Shown here piece after piece: positions 10,626-20,937 of a stretch of 30,609 bases of DNA. The stretch lies in the NCBI GenBank assembly GCA_025331435.1, contig JAIWNI010000182.1, forward strand, positions 1 to 30,609. The letters are read 5' to 3'. How positions within the stretch are numbered: the stretch's first letter is position 1; each line of letters begins with the position of its first letter. Origin of the DNA: Choanephora cucurbitarum. Taxonomy: Eukaryota; Mucoromycota; Mucoromycetes; Mucorales; Choanephoraceae. Below the pieces are notes generated by a model. That model was not told where the DNA came from, made no database searches, and saw only the letters and a program-made list of their open reading frames with translations. The translations under genes and the position numbers were made by a program.

Positions 10626-12343
10626 CTGATTGTGTTGACCAACGTCTGAACAAGACAACTGAAATAACTAGAAATTGAAAAAGACTAAATGATAGGTTGA
10701 GCATGTATATGGCTGACACCATTTGAGTCAATCTCTGAAAGCAGCTATTCTGAATAAAATGAGGTCAAGACTGTTGTCATAATCAATGAGGTTTCATTGA
10801 ACCTTGTTTTAGCACAATATCATTATTGCTTCAATCATTCGTATACGCAAATACCTTAATCATCCGTCACTGAAATGTCTCTGATCATCATGATGTACCT
10901 CACTGGATCCATGTATCACAATTGGATCCGATTACTTTCAGATTATGTTACTTCTTTCTCACCGCATTTTTAACTCGTCTAGACAATTCGCATTATCATG
11001 CTTGTTAACTCTGAACTACTCATTGCATCTCTTGTATGACTCCATGCGTTGTCATCACTTGCACCTATCCTCATTTGTAACCCATGAGACTGTGATGGTT
11101 TCTTGTTTCACAGGTTTCTTTTCTTTTTTAGAATCCTTTTCGTTGCTCATCTTGCTATACTCTGACTTTTATGTCTCTGACGTATACCACTGACAAGTTG
11201 TGCTTCCAAGCAACCAACACTCTGGGATCAGTCATTGACCTGATCAGGGATCCGCTCAAACATCTGATCCTTCTGGCTGACTTTTCTTTTTTTCTTCTTC
11301 TTATCTCCTTTTTGCTTTGTCTTGCTACTCTACTTGTACTGCTGGACACGCGCATACCATTTTCTTACTTTTGCTTCAGCTCATCAGAGCTTCCGGAAGA
11401 CACGATCATGTCGTTGTCAGTTACACAACACTGTAATCTGCTGGGCTGTTATTTTAATTTCCGACGGAGTTTGATTTTGAGTTTCTGTGCGTATCCGTTT
11501 TTTGTCCTGCCTATGGCAGTTCTGACATAACTTTCTTTTACTTTTACCAGCCCTTTATATACAACAGCCATAGTAAGTTATGCAAAGTCAGGGTCATACA
11601 CAGAAAGCGCTGACCACTTCTCTTTTAGGACTAGCTCAACCTTCGTGATGACACCAGATGGCAAGATCCTGGTCAGAGTGAGGACCAACATGAGTCCATG
11701 GCAGGTACTGATCTGTAAGCTGGAATACATATACAAAGCGTAAGTGTTGCTTGCACATAGCTATGTCACAAGTCATGACAGCAAAACTAAAAAAATAGAG
11801 AGAGGAATGCATGCCTTGGAAGATGTGTGTCAAGATGGCGATACGGCGTATACACAAAAGGATTGCCAAGTGTAGACAGTTGCGAGTACACAGCTTAGTA
11901 ATGAATGCACGAGAAACAAAGACAGTAGAGTAAGCAAGAAGCTGTAAGCCGGAATACAATGTGTTACCGGTAAAGAGAGTAATGATGGCATATTCAGAGC
12001 AGAGACATGCAGACAATTAGTTGTTTACACAGAATGTTTGTTCCATACATCGAATTCACCAGCATCATATAACTGATTGATGTAGAGCAATAAGCATGAG
12101 TATGGATAACAACATGACTGACACAAGAACGAAAAAGGACTTGCTTCTCTAGCTTTATCTGTTGAGCCGTTGTTTGGACACATCACTGGCAAAAGTACCA
12201 TGCATGTCATGTTGTTGATGGGGATAAAAGTGTATCTGTATGGTCGTGTACTTTTGATCGACATTTTGGATTACACTATAGGTCAGCTTATACAGACTAC
12301 ATTAGATGCAAGTGAATTGTGCACTGTAACTACATCATGCCTT
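10626..12343 (-). repeat. Near-identical tract of the right arm
   Basis: Inverted partner of 4774-6490, one base longer. It holds exon-like pieces, for example 11632-11704, which has a pyrimidine-rich AG before it and CAG|GTACTG after it, and an open phase TFVMTPDGKILVRVRT. Because the tract is recently homogenised, conservation between arms says nothing about coding function. Confidence 0.85.
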
Positions 12344-12785
12344 GGACTGGTGGGCAAAGATTGTCAAGACATGTTGTAAGATGAAATTATCAGAGTGATA
12401 GTTGCATTGCATGCTACTGTATTCCAGCTCATGCTACTTTGCGTTATTGTATAATAACAGTATTATTGTTGCCTTGAAAAATAAAAGGCCTTGGATCAGT
12501 ATGTATTGGTTACATTTTTTTGCTTGGTGTCTCTTTCTCAGCTTTTTTGTCTCTTCATATATCTCTCTTTTTTCTTTCTTTCTTTATATTGCTAGTTGTT
12601 TATACTATAGCTTACATTACAGATACCACTAAATTACTTAGCTTACCTTGCACATGTAAATATTGTCTATAAAGATTGCCATACCTAATCATGTCAACAC
12701 TACTTGCATCTCTACTGAAATCCCAACTTGTTATTGTACCTTTATGCCTATGAGTAGCTTGTTCAGTGGTTATTTTGCATCGTAT

Positions 12786-12821
12786 GAATAGTATATATAT
12801 GTATATATACATACACTATTC
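12786..12821. repeat. AT-rich imperfect hairpin
   Basis: A 36-bp palindrome running GAATAGT...ACTATTC, with an alternating TA/TG core and 15 of 18 positions paired. The corresponding left-arm sequence (about 4362-4378) has lost one side. It is probably a TG/TA repeat that grew inside an older hairpin. Confidence 0.6.
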
Positions 12822-13182
12822 TATGATGGCACTTGCCTGATATGCATTTACTTTCATATACCTGTAGACTGTAGCCTCAATTGTTCTTTTTTCATTTTGT
12901 TTTCTCGTAGCTTTCATGTGTAAGTACTAAGCGATGCGGATATAGGATGCATATATTTTGCTTTTTTTTTTTTTATTAATTTCGGGTCGTCCAAAAGTCA
13001 AAAGTCAGAAGCATGCATTCGATTGGCTCGATTTTGCTAAATCATTGTGGGCTAAAACAATTCAAAAAGACAACTTTGTCGCGTCATCTTCCATTTTCCT
13101 CTCTTTTCTTTTTTTCTTTCACTATCCCCCTTTTCTTTCTTTCGCTATCTCCTTTTTCTTTTTTTGCTTTCGTTAAATCCAT

Positions 13183-13641
13183 TCTTCGCGTCAAGGTAAG
13201 TTGTACTTTCCTTTCTCTTCTTCTTTCTTTCTTTCTTTTTATAAGTCCTGCACAACTTTCACCAATCCAAGAAGGCCCGGAAATATTACAGGAAAAAGTA
13301 AGTACAGCCATCACTTTTTGTCTCTTGCTTCTACGTAGCTCTGTACTAAAGGCCCTATAGGTTGTCTTTTCTCACCTTTTGATCACGAACGGCGGCTGTC
13401 ACTCTCGCTAGAATGTTCATGGCTCCATCATCTATGGTTGTGCGAGGCCGGTCCGCTAACTGAGTGCGCCATAGTAGACGTCCACCATTCGATGATGCGG
13501 GTTTTGACAGCCATGTCCTAGTAATGCACTTTAATTGTACGAAGTCTTGTGCTAGCTGCTGCCAGTGGAGAGCAGAGGCCTGGATGGAGGTTGGTGTGGG
13601 AGTACATGGTCAGCTGCCTTCACGCGGCTACTCCTGTGAGT
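13183..13641 (-). repeat. GC-richer conserved block of the right arm
   Basis: Partner of 3495-3960. On the plus strand it shows a series of splice-like sites: CAAG|GTAAGT at about 13195, a long pyrimidine run ending TATAAG near 13245, AAAAA|GTAAGT near 13298, and CTACGTAG near 13338. These could be relics of a gene running in the opposite direction to the 77-codon exon. I cannot join them into a convincing protein. Confidence 0.6.
13376..13607 (-). pseudogene. Decayed 77-codon exon, right-arm copy (one base extra)
   Basis: Counterpart of 3538-3767 starting at ATG 13607-13605 and ending just before a GTGAG donor. It carries an extra A in CGTACAA (left arm CGTCAA), which shifts the frame, but keeps GGTGGAC intact where the left copy is damaged. 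The length, 232 nt, is one more than 77 codons. Confidence 0.5.
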
Positions 13642-13743
13642 AGCTTTCCGTAAAACAGAAAGTGAAACCAAAGGCTGACGATAGGATGGTGACTAGGTGA
13701 ATGATTTGACTGAGTATAATCTTTTTTGGTCAAATATTTAGTA

Positions 13744-13785
13744 TCAAGTATCTGGTCTCAAGAATCTGGTCTCAAGAATCTGGTT
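13744..13785 (-). repeat. 14-bp tandem repeat, right arm
   Basis: TCAAGTATCTGGTC followed by TCAAGAATCTGGTC and TCAAGAATCTGGTT, contiguous; mirror of 3376-3417. Confidence 0.8.
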
Positions 13786-14428
13786 ATGGTCTGATGTATA
13801 TACCTATATTAAGTAGCAATGAGAAATATTAATTTACAAATCGAAAATAATAAAATTGGTTTCATTGTCTTTATAATTTATATTTCTGTATCATAAGCCA
13901 TATTACAGTATGATATATGTACCATTACTCACAATGAAAGTGACAACTAGGAAACACGTCAAATAGATTCAATCATCGACAATCCTGTCACTACCTGCTA
14001 CTGCCTATTTCTTTCTTTACTTTCACTGTTCTCTGACTATGCTATTAGTTCATCAAAGTATCATCACTATAACCATGTCATCACAATCATCACATTCAGC
14101 TTGTCTGCGAGAAATAAAGTATGATGATGATGGAATCTCTGTCATATAGACACTCATGATATGCTTAGAGTATTTGCACGATAAGAAAATGAACAAAGAC
14201 AGTGTCAGACAAGGCGTGTGATGGTATGTGTCACTCTTTATGCCTTATTGCTACAGTATCAAGCATCATGCATGTCAGTTATGATATATCCATAACATTT
14301 GTCACCAACTACCAGTTCATAAGAGACAACCGTATAATACCACTTTCTCCAATTCTTTTGATTTGAAAGGCCTAATTTATTCTACAGTGCATCAGTCAAA
14401 GCGTGAAATCATCCTTTTTCAATGATCT

Positions 14429-14500
14429 CATTGCTTGTAATGGTGTCATTGTTCTCAATGTTTACATTGTCTGTGATAGATTTATTGCTGTTCTTTGTAT
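14429..14500 (-). repeat. 18-bp tandem array, right arm outer copy
   Basis: CATTG or TATTG starts occur at 14429, 14447, 14465 and 14483, an 18-bp register, mirroring 2652-2741. Confidence 0.75.
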
Positions 14501-15229
14501 GATGTATTTACCTGTCTTGTCGAGTGAAGTGATCTGCGTGATCCTCAACTTTAGCCTAACTTTGTAATTATTATATATGTATATATATACCTTTGAAAAT
14601 ATGCTCTTATGCTGTAAACACCTTATGTACCCTCTTTGTTGTCGCCATTGTGCTCGAAAGCTGTAACAAACTGCATCGTTGTCTTTGCTTTGTATGTGCA
14701 TATTTAGCATACTCATTTGTAGTGACAATCGTATAAGTCTGTCTCCTTCAAGTCTGTACAACACAGCCTGATGAAGCTCTAAATGACATAAAAAAAATTG
14801 AAAGCCAAAAAAAAAAGACCAAGCACCAATACCTTTTTTTTACCTCTGTAAGCTAAAATTGTTCATACTGATACGAGTGCGGCTCATACAGGCAGTCTTC
14901 TTGACCTTCATGCGTGACGATGACAACCATGTTGCTGATCTGGAAAAGAGATGAGGCAAACTCACTGAGGCAAGTAAGGCCAAAGACCAGGTTTATGTCA
15001 CTGACACTAGTGAATATATGCGACTGTGTTGCTATGATATATGATGCGCTGTATGAGCACTTCTATAGATATTTGCTGATCGCCAGTAGGATAAGGCAGT
15101 AAAGCATGAGCTAAAAAGAAAAATAAACGAAAAGCGTGTCTGAGCACGGATGACTCTCAACTTGCTGAGCCTAAAAACTTCGTTTTTCTCTCTCCTTCCT
15201 CAGTCAAACATTTGGAAAATAGAAAATCA

Positions 15230-16349
15230 AAGAAAAGCAAGCCATGCCTTAAATTGTCATATCAGCTCAAAATTGTTACTTTTCCACACTTCTTTGTTCC
15301 AAGTTTAATGTTATAGGCAGCTATGAAATGCTTGGTATAGCCAAGAGACTGATAAATGTAGATTGCTCCTACCAAAGCCAAATAGTGATCAGTCATAGTT
15401 ATACGGAAATCTGTAACTCGTGAGCTTTTATGCAGATTGTATAGATAAAGACGAATAATTAGCTCAAATCCCGAGGAAAAACTCATAGCTGATTGATGTG
15501 GCAGTATGATCTACCACATAATACTAGGCGCAGACATGATGCATTAATACTCTGACTCTACAATAAGGCATGCTAAACAAAGACTTAATCCCGATAAAGC
15601 ACCCAATAAGCACACAGTTCTTTTATTTTACCAGAAGTGTAACAATACTAACAATAGATATCAATATTCTGTTTTATCAAACACATAATGTTTAATTATA
15701 TAATAGTTAGCTTATAGTTAAATTCACTAACGCTCTGAGATTGAAGAAGAAACCCTGTGGTTTTTATTCATTGCATACAAAATAGAACATGATCGGGTAT
15801 ACACTCTGAAGTCTTTAAATTGGTCGAAATCTCAACATGATCGGATGAGACATCGAAAACAAAAAGGCAGTTATATGATATGAACAAAGTAGTACGCATT
15901 TTTTGAGATTCATCTCTTAGTATAGATGCTATTAACAGACAAATTGAGAGATCTGCATTGATATGGCTGGATTAGGATCTAAAGACCGGTCATTATGCCA
16001 AGTGAACAATAAAGAGAGATCAGAGTCAGTCAAAGTGATGCTCGCTTGTCAAGGAGTATATTGACAATACATACAGACTTGAGTTTCCATGTCAAGTCGT
16101 GACTTTTGAATGAAATGGTAGACCAGATATCTAACATACGCATCAGAGTGATTGTCAACGACTGTAACCTACCAGTCTTTATAGTCATCATGACAGATCA
16201 TTACATACAAGGGGAGCAGCTTATTCAGGACTTCAACCCTTCATTTATGTCATACGCATTAGCATGTCATGCTTCATTTGCTATACCACTTGCATCTTAT
16301 TGCAATTGAGATCTGCTACAAGCTGTTATACATACATATACATATATAT
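15230..16349. other. AT-rich intergenic stretch, no convincing gene
   Basis: Outside the palindrome. A 74-codon minus-strand frame (15262-15486) is the only one with a fairly protein-like composition (DFRITMTDHYLALVGAIYIY); it has no recognised motif and no obvious splice partner. The segment ends in a (TA)n run at about 16330-16360. Confidence 0.4.
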
Positions 16350-16920
16350 ATATATATATGCAAATGTGTACTTGTACTCTATGCATATCAGAGACACAGT
16401 CATCAAAGTATGGCCTAATCAAACTATGTTGTCAAAAAGATAGCATAGAAACTATCACAGACTTATTCATCTGCAGCTTTGAGCTGTTATCAACACTTTG
16501 TGTTATATGAGTTCAAGTGCCTTGACTCGCTTACTCTTTGTTTACTGTTTGCCTTTTTTTACTCTGTATCATCATCATCATCGAGCTTGTCTTTATCATA
16601 CAACAATACACGTTTCTATCAGTCCAAGCATCGCACTATATGCCAAGTCTTTCCCAAGAAATTTCGATCATCTTCATCCTAATGTAACTTTACCATTTTA
16701 TTCAGACATAACATAATTACAGATCATACCATCAGTGTGTATATTTAAGATACTTGACCTAGTTCTTTGTCTCACACAAAACTTGTGCATTTTATATATT
16801 CTGATAGCCATTCAACTCTTTCTCTGACTTGTGCAGTGCCTGTGGTCACAAGAATACTTTTCACTTGACGTATCATGCTTTCGCTCTGAAGATTAGTATT
16901 TTTTTAGTTATACCATACTG
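16350..16920 (+). repeat. Dispersed repeat copy, inverted relative to the window's 3' end
   Basis: From about 16390 this matches the reverse complement of about 30010-30560. Shared landmarks include GTCATCAAAGTATGG, the AGCTTTGAGCTGTT region, the ACAC..CTTGTGCAT region and CACTTGACGTA. Similarity is roughly 75-80% by eye and fades near 16920. It shares the TTGACGTA landmark with the palindrome-arm family, so it is probably a diverged relative. Confidence 0.7.
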
Positions 16921-18571
16921 ACTATAAACATCCACTGCAGCAATGAAGTCTCCAATCACGACCCAACTATAACTTTCGAAAAAAGTCAAGAAAAGCAAGC
17001 TTCATTTTGCGTCGTACGTAAATGCTATATCATGAATAGAGTCTTTGTAGTAACATGTGTTGATGTTTGAAAATATTTATGCTCTTACTGCGTACACTTT
17101 GACTATGCTCAATGATAAATTTAGGCTTTCAGGAAACTATCTGCTTTCTGACTAAACTAGGCATAATATGTATAAGAATAATTTCGTGTTATGTAAATAG
17201 ATGTAGAATAATTCCTGATGACAGGAATTTTTGTTTCATCACAACAAGTTTTTGTGATTCAAAAGTGAGCTTCAGTTCTACAACTACGAAATGTGGTATT
17301 CTGCAATGATAATGCAACTGTAGTAACAATAAAAGACTGACCTATTAGATTACGAGCTATCTTTCTTTATCTTTGGCTACTTGTGTCTTGTACTGTATAC
17401 ATCACAAGGTGATGCTACAGCAGTATGATAGGTATTGTTGATCTCTTTTTACTGTTGCTATGACGCTAATGTATTAACATTGACATGCGATATAAGCAGT
17501 TGATTCAAGTGCAGTCAAAAAGATCATTGCTTAGCACACTTCACTGGTATCTTTCTGTCATCAAGCTCTAATTCGCCGCTGTCAAGCTATAAGCAGCTGC
17601 CTGAAGTCTAACAGTGATAATCAAGAGCTTTCGTTGCAGGCAAGCTGACTTTTACTATCTGCCTAACTCAATACAGTGCTTTATCTTGAAGGCTGTTTTT
17701 GCATGAATTACCTCCTCAACAGGTCATTTCCATCGATCCCTCCCCCCATAAAAATAAAATAGAACTCCTTTGAACCCTCTTTCCAAAAAAGGCTTGTTAA
17801 CTTATCCCCGCTGCTTTGAACGGAACGGCAAAAGTAGCGATGCCGACACTTCCGTCGGATAATAATTTGTCCGGAAATCCTCTTACAGTTACACGTAATC
17901 CCTTATTTGTCCATCGGCTAAAAGTAAATCTTCCGCTTCTCACCCTCTGACGCGTACTTTCATTTTTCCTCTCTTCTTATTTCTTTATCTGTCCCTTTCA
18001 CATCACAACGCTAGAGATACGTCAACTAGGCCAGAAGTTGAACAAAACAACGAAAGCTGCTTTATGACACAACTTGGCAGCTTTTATTTTCGATCGCTTT
18101 TTCCTGATTACCGCGTTGCTGTGGCTTGACCTAAAAAACTTGTGATCCGCTCCATGACATTTTTTTTTTGCTTTACATTTGTTTGCTGTAGCCAGCAGTC
18201 CTTCAGTCAGCAACTTGTCAGAGGAACATTATACGAAAGAAGAGAAAAGCAGCTACTATCAAACAACAGCTCTATCTTATCAAGGTTATAACAGAGAAAG
18301 AAAGAAGAGTCTCTAGCCATACAACTAGATGGCACAATGTTAGTATACCGAAGGAAAAAGAAAATAGCAAGAGAGATGTAGTAAGCGGCAAAGTTGACTT
18401 GACATGAGGCGAAGAAGACAAAAGAGAAAGAAGAACAGCTGGATAAGCAAGTGATTGTGCCGGCAACTTACTATGAATATTTCCAGTCTGGAAAAAAAAA
18501 GACAAGGATTGAGATAAGGCGAAGACAAAACATAACACCACATTAGATGATAAGTGCAAGATAATGAATAC
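16921..18571. other. AT-rich stretch with a GC-richer, pyrimidine-rich part
   Basis: From 16921 to about 17700 I see nothing beyond AT-rich sequence. Around 17780-18130 the composition becomes richer in G and C, with pyrimidine-rich runs (for example 17960-18000). It could be a promoter or remnant exon, but neither strand gives a frame longer than about 60 codons, and no intron arrangement is convincing. Confidence 0.35.
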
Positions 18572-18690
18572 TGGATATTGGATATTGGATATTGGATATT
18601 GGATATTGGATATTGGATATTGGATATCAGATGTTAGATGTTGGATGTTGGATGTTGGATGTTGGATGTTGGATGTTGGATGTTGGATAC
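18572..18690 (+). repeat. 7-bp minisatellite, 17 units
   Basis: Exactly 17 contiguous heptamers: eight TGGATAT, then CAGATGT, TAGATGT, six TGGATGT and a final TGGATAC. The switch from TGGATAT to TGGATGT across two variant units suggests two expansion events. The 141-codon minus-strand frame crossing it is produced by the repeat. Confidence 0.95.
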
Positions 18691-19397
18691 TAAGCATGGG
18701 AGGACTATAGACATTATAGCCTTTTCAAGTCTAGACAGAGCAATATTGGTAAGAGTAGAGACGAAAAGAACTAAAAGGTAGGACCGACAGTAAAGAAATG
18801 TTCAGCCTATGATAAGGGAGACAGGTGCAAAAGCATACAATAGATTATGTCAGATCAGAGAGAAAGACTTGTTGGATGATAGTGGTTGAAGATCTGTCAT
18901 TACTTGCGCTTAATGGATCACTGAAATCAAGAACATGTTGGGAAAGGATATTTGAGGAGTCCAGGCAGTAAGTCAACGGAAAACGGCTGTAGTGTGATAG
19001 CATAGAATGATTCAGAACTATTGTAAAAGAGAAACGAAGGAACATGAAAAGAGAATAAAAGGTCACATAGATATACCTATACATGTTTGTATGTAAAAAA
19101 AATGTGGCTGACTGTTCAGCCCTCACTATGTACTTTTTTGTTCAGTTAAAAGACAGTGTGCTGGAAAAGATTATTAGGATGGACAATGAATAAAAAAAGC
19201 GACTTCAGAGTCATTGGTTCACTTAGAGATATACAGGGTGGTAAGCAAGTCAAGGCATAATCATGCTTGCTTTGCCTTATGCTTGTGAAATGGTATTTTT
19301 GTTGTTGCAACGAAATAATGTTATGATCAACATCACACTGTATGAGCGATATATCTTGGAGAAATCAAGATGTTATCCAACTGTATGAAATGCAAAG
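18691..19397. other. AT-rich intergenic stretch, no gene seen
   Basis: No credible coding frame or RNA gene. A small perfect stem (ATCTTG ... CAAGAT) at about 19350-19370 is the only structure noted. Confidence 0.4.
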
Positions 19398-20937
19398 AGA
19401 GATAGAGAGAGAGATGAAGTTTTTAGGCTCAGCAAGTTGAGAGTCATCCGTGCTCAGACACGCTTTTCGTTTATTTTTCTTTTTAGCTCATGCTTTACTG
19501 CCTTATCCTACTGGCGATCAGCAAATATCTACAGAAGTGCTCATATAGTATATCGTTTATCACAGCAACACAGTTGCATATATTCACTAGTGTTAGTGAC
19601 ATGAACCCGGTCTTTGGCCTTGCTTGCCTCAGTGAGTTTGCCTCATCTCTTTTCCAGATCAGCAACATGGTTGTCATCGTCACGCATGAAGGTCAAGAAG
19701 ACTGCCTGTATGAGCCGCACTCGTATCAGTATGAACAATTTTAGCTTACAGAGGTAAAAAAAAGGTATTGGTGCTTGGTCTTTTTTTTTTTGGCTTTCAA
19801 TTTTTTTTATGTTATTTAGAGCTTCATCAGGCTGTGTTGTACAGACTTGAAGGAGACAGACTTATACGATTGTCACTACAAATGAGTATGCTAAATATGC
19901 ACATACAAAGCAAAGAAAAAGATACAAGCTATCATAGCTTTAGACTAAACGATGACAACAAAGAGGTTATATAAGGTGCTTACAGCATAAAAGTATACTT
20001 TTGATGATATACATACACAAATATATAGTGATTGCAATATCAGGCTAATATTGAGGATTATCACAGCTACTTCACTCGACAAGACAAGTGAATACATCAT
20101 ACAAAGAACAACAATAAAGCTGTCACAGACAATTGGGCCATCATAAACAAATGGGCCATTAGGAACAATGAACTGATGTCTTAGCTGATACGCTATAGAG
20201 CAAATTAAACATTAACATCTGAAGAGTTGGAAAAAGCATTAGCATGAGATTGTGTCATATGAATTTAATAGTTAGTGGCAGATGTTGTGGATATGCCATG
20301 ATGGACATGCATGAAGCTGATCAGTGACAACAAGCAAATAGAGTGACGCATACAAACACACGTTTCATCTGACACTGTCATTGTTCATGTTTCATACAAT
20401 GCCTCCAAGCATAGCACAAGTGTCAATATGACAGAGACCCCATTGTTGTACTGTATGTTTCGTAAATGTGATGAATGTGGCGATTCTAATGACATGCTTT
20501 GAACGATGATGATACAATGAAGTGATAACATTCTCAGAGGACAACGAAAGTAACGAAAGTAATGAAAGCTAAAGCTAATAGTAGATAGTGATGGGATTTA
20601 AGATGAATAAATCTACTTGACGTGTATTCTGGGTGTTGCTATTACTGTTGGCAATGCCACTCTTATCGTACTACTACATGGCTTATAACTTATGGCTTAT
20701 GTTTATGGCTTAGACATGAGGACTATAAAGACAATGAAAGTATTTTTATTGTTTTTGATTTGCAAATATATGTTTCAGTTGAGATTCAGTGTATTTATAT
20801 CTACCAGACCATAGCCAGATGTTTGACAATAGATGCTTGACACTAGCTATAACACACTCGGTTATGCCATTCGCCCGAACACTATCCTATTGTCAGCTTT
20901 TGGTTTCGCTTTCTTTTGACGAAAAGTTACTCACAAG
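19398..20937 (+). repeat. Third, partial copy of the palindrome outer module
   Basis: Co-linear with 2097-3510 of the left arm and with the reverse complement of about 13640-15180. It begins at a GA-rich run followed by AGGCTCAGCAAGTTGAGAGT and ends at ACTCACAAG, where the left arm continues into the stem-loop and GC-richer block. It contains the segment missing from the left arm, including the complement of 14760-14880. An 84-codon frame (19490-19744) exists, but the same DNA in the arms is broken, so it is not treated as a gene. Confidence 0.85.
20110..20181 (+). repeat. 18-bp tandem array in the third copy
   Basis: Units at 20110 (AACAATA), 20128 (GACAATT), 20146 (AACAAAT) and 20164 (AACAATG), exactly 18 bp apart despite sequence drift. 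Confidence 0.7.

Larger units (their letters stand above)
9400..15229 (-). repeat. Right arm of the 13.2-kb imperfect palindrome
   Basis: This is the inverted partner of 2059-7665. It is longer because it carries a 99-bp MITE at 9684-9786 and a segment of roughly 145 bp (about 14720-14865) absent from the left arm. Its outer end, around 14720-15180, is closer to the third copy at 19398-20937 than to the left arm; the two share a long stretch of direct complement including the ATACCTTTTTTTTACCTCTG region. Open frames on either strand follow the repeat and show no protein family signature. Confidence 0.9.

Noticed and set aside
4853..12264. Identical open frames of 66-126 codons in both arms, suggesting conserved small genes
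   Set aside because: They fall inside the near-identical inverted tract, so their conservation is at the DNA level. They occur on both strands, overlap each other and show no domain or codon pattern.
18272..18697. 141-codon frame with repeated SNIQYPI units, like a repeat protein
   Set aside because: The repetition is the 7-bp minisatellite read in three phases; the remainder has no gene-like features.
19490..19744. 84-codon frame in the third repeat copy as a gene
   Set aside because: The matching DNA in the left arm is interrupted and diverged. An exon relic is possible, but no start, splice partner or family supports a working gene.
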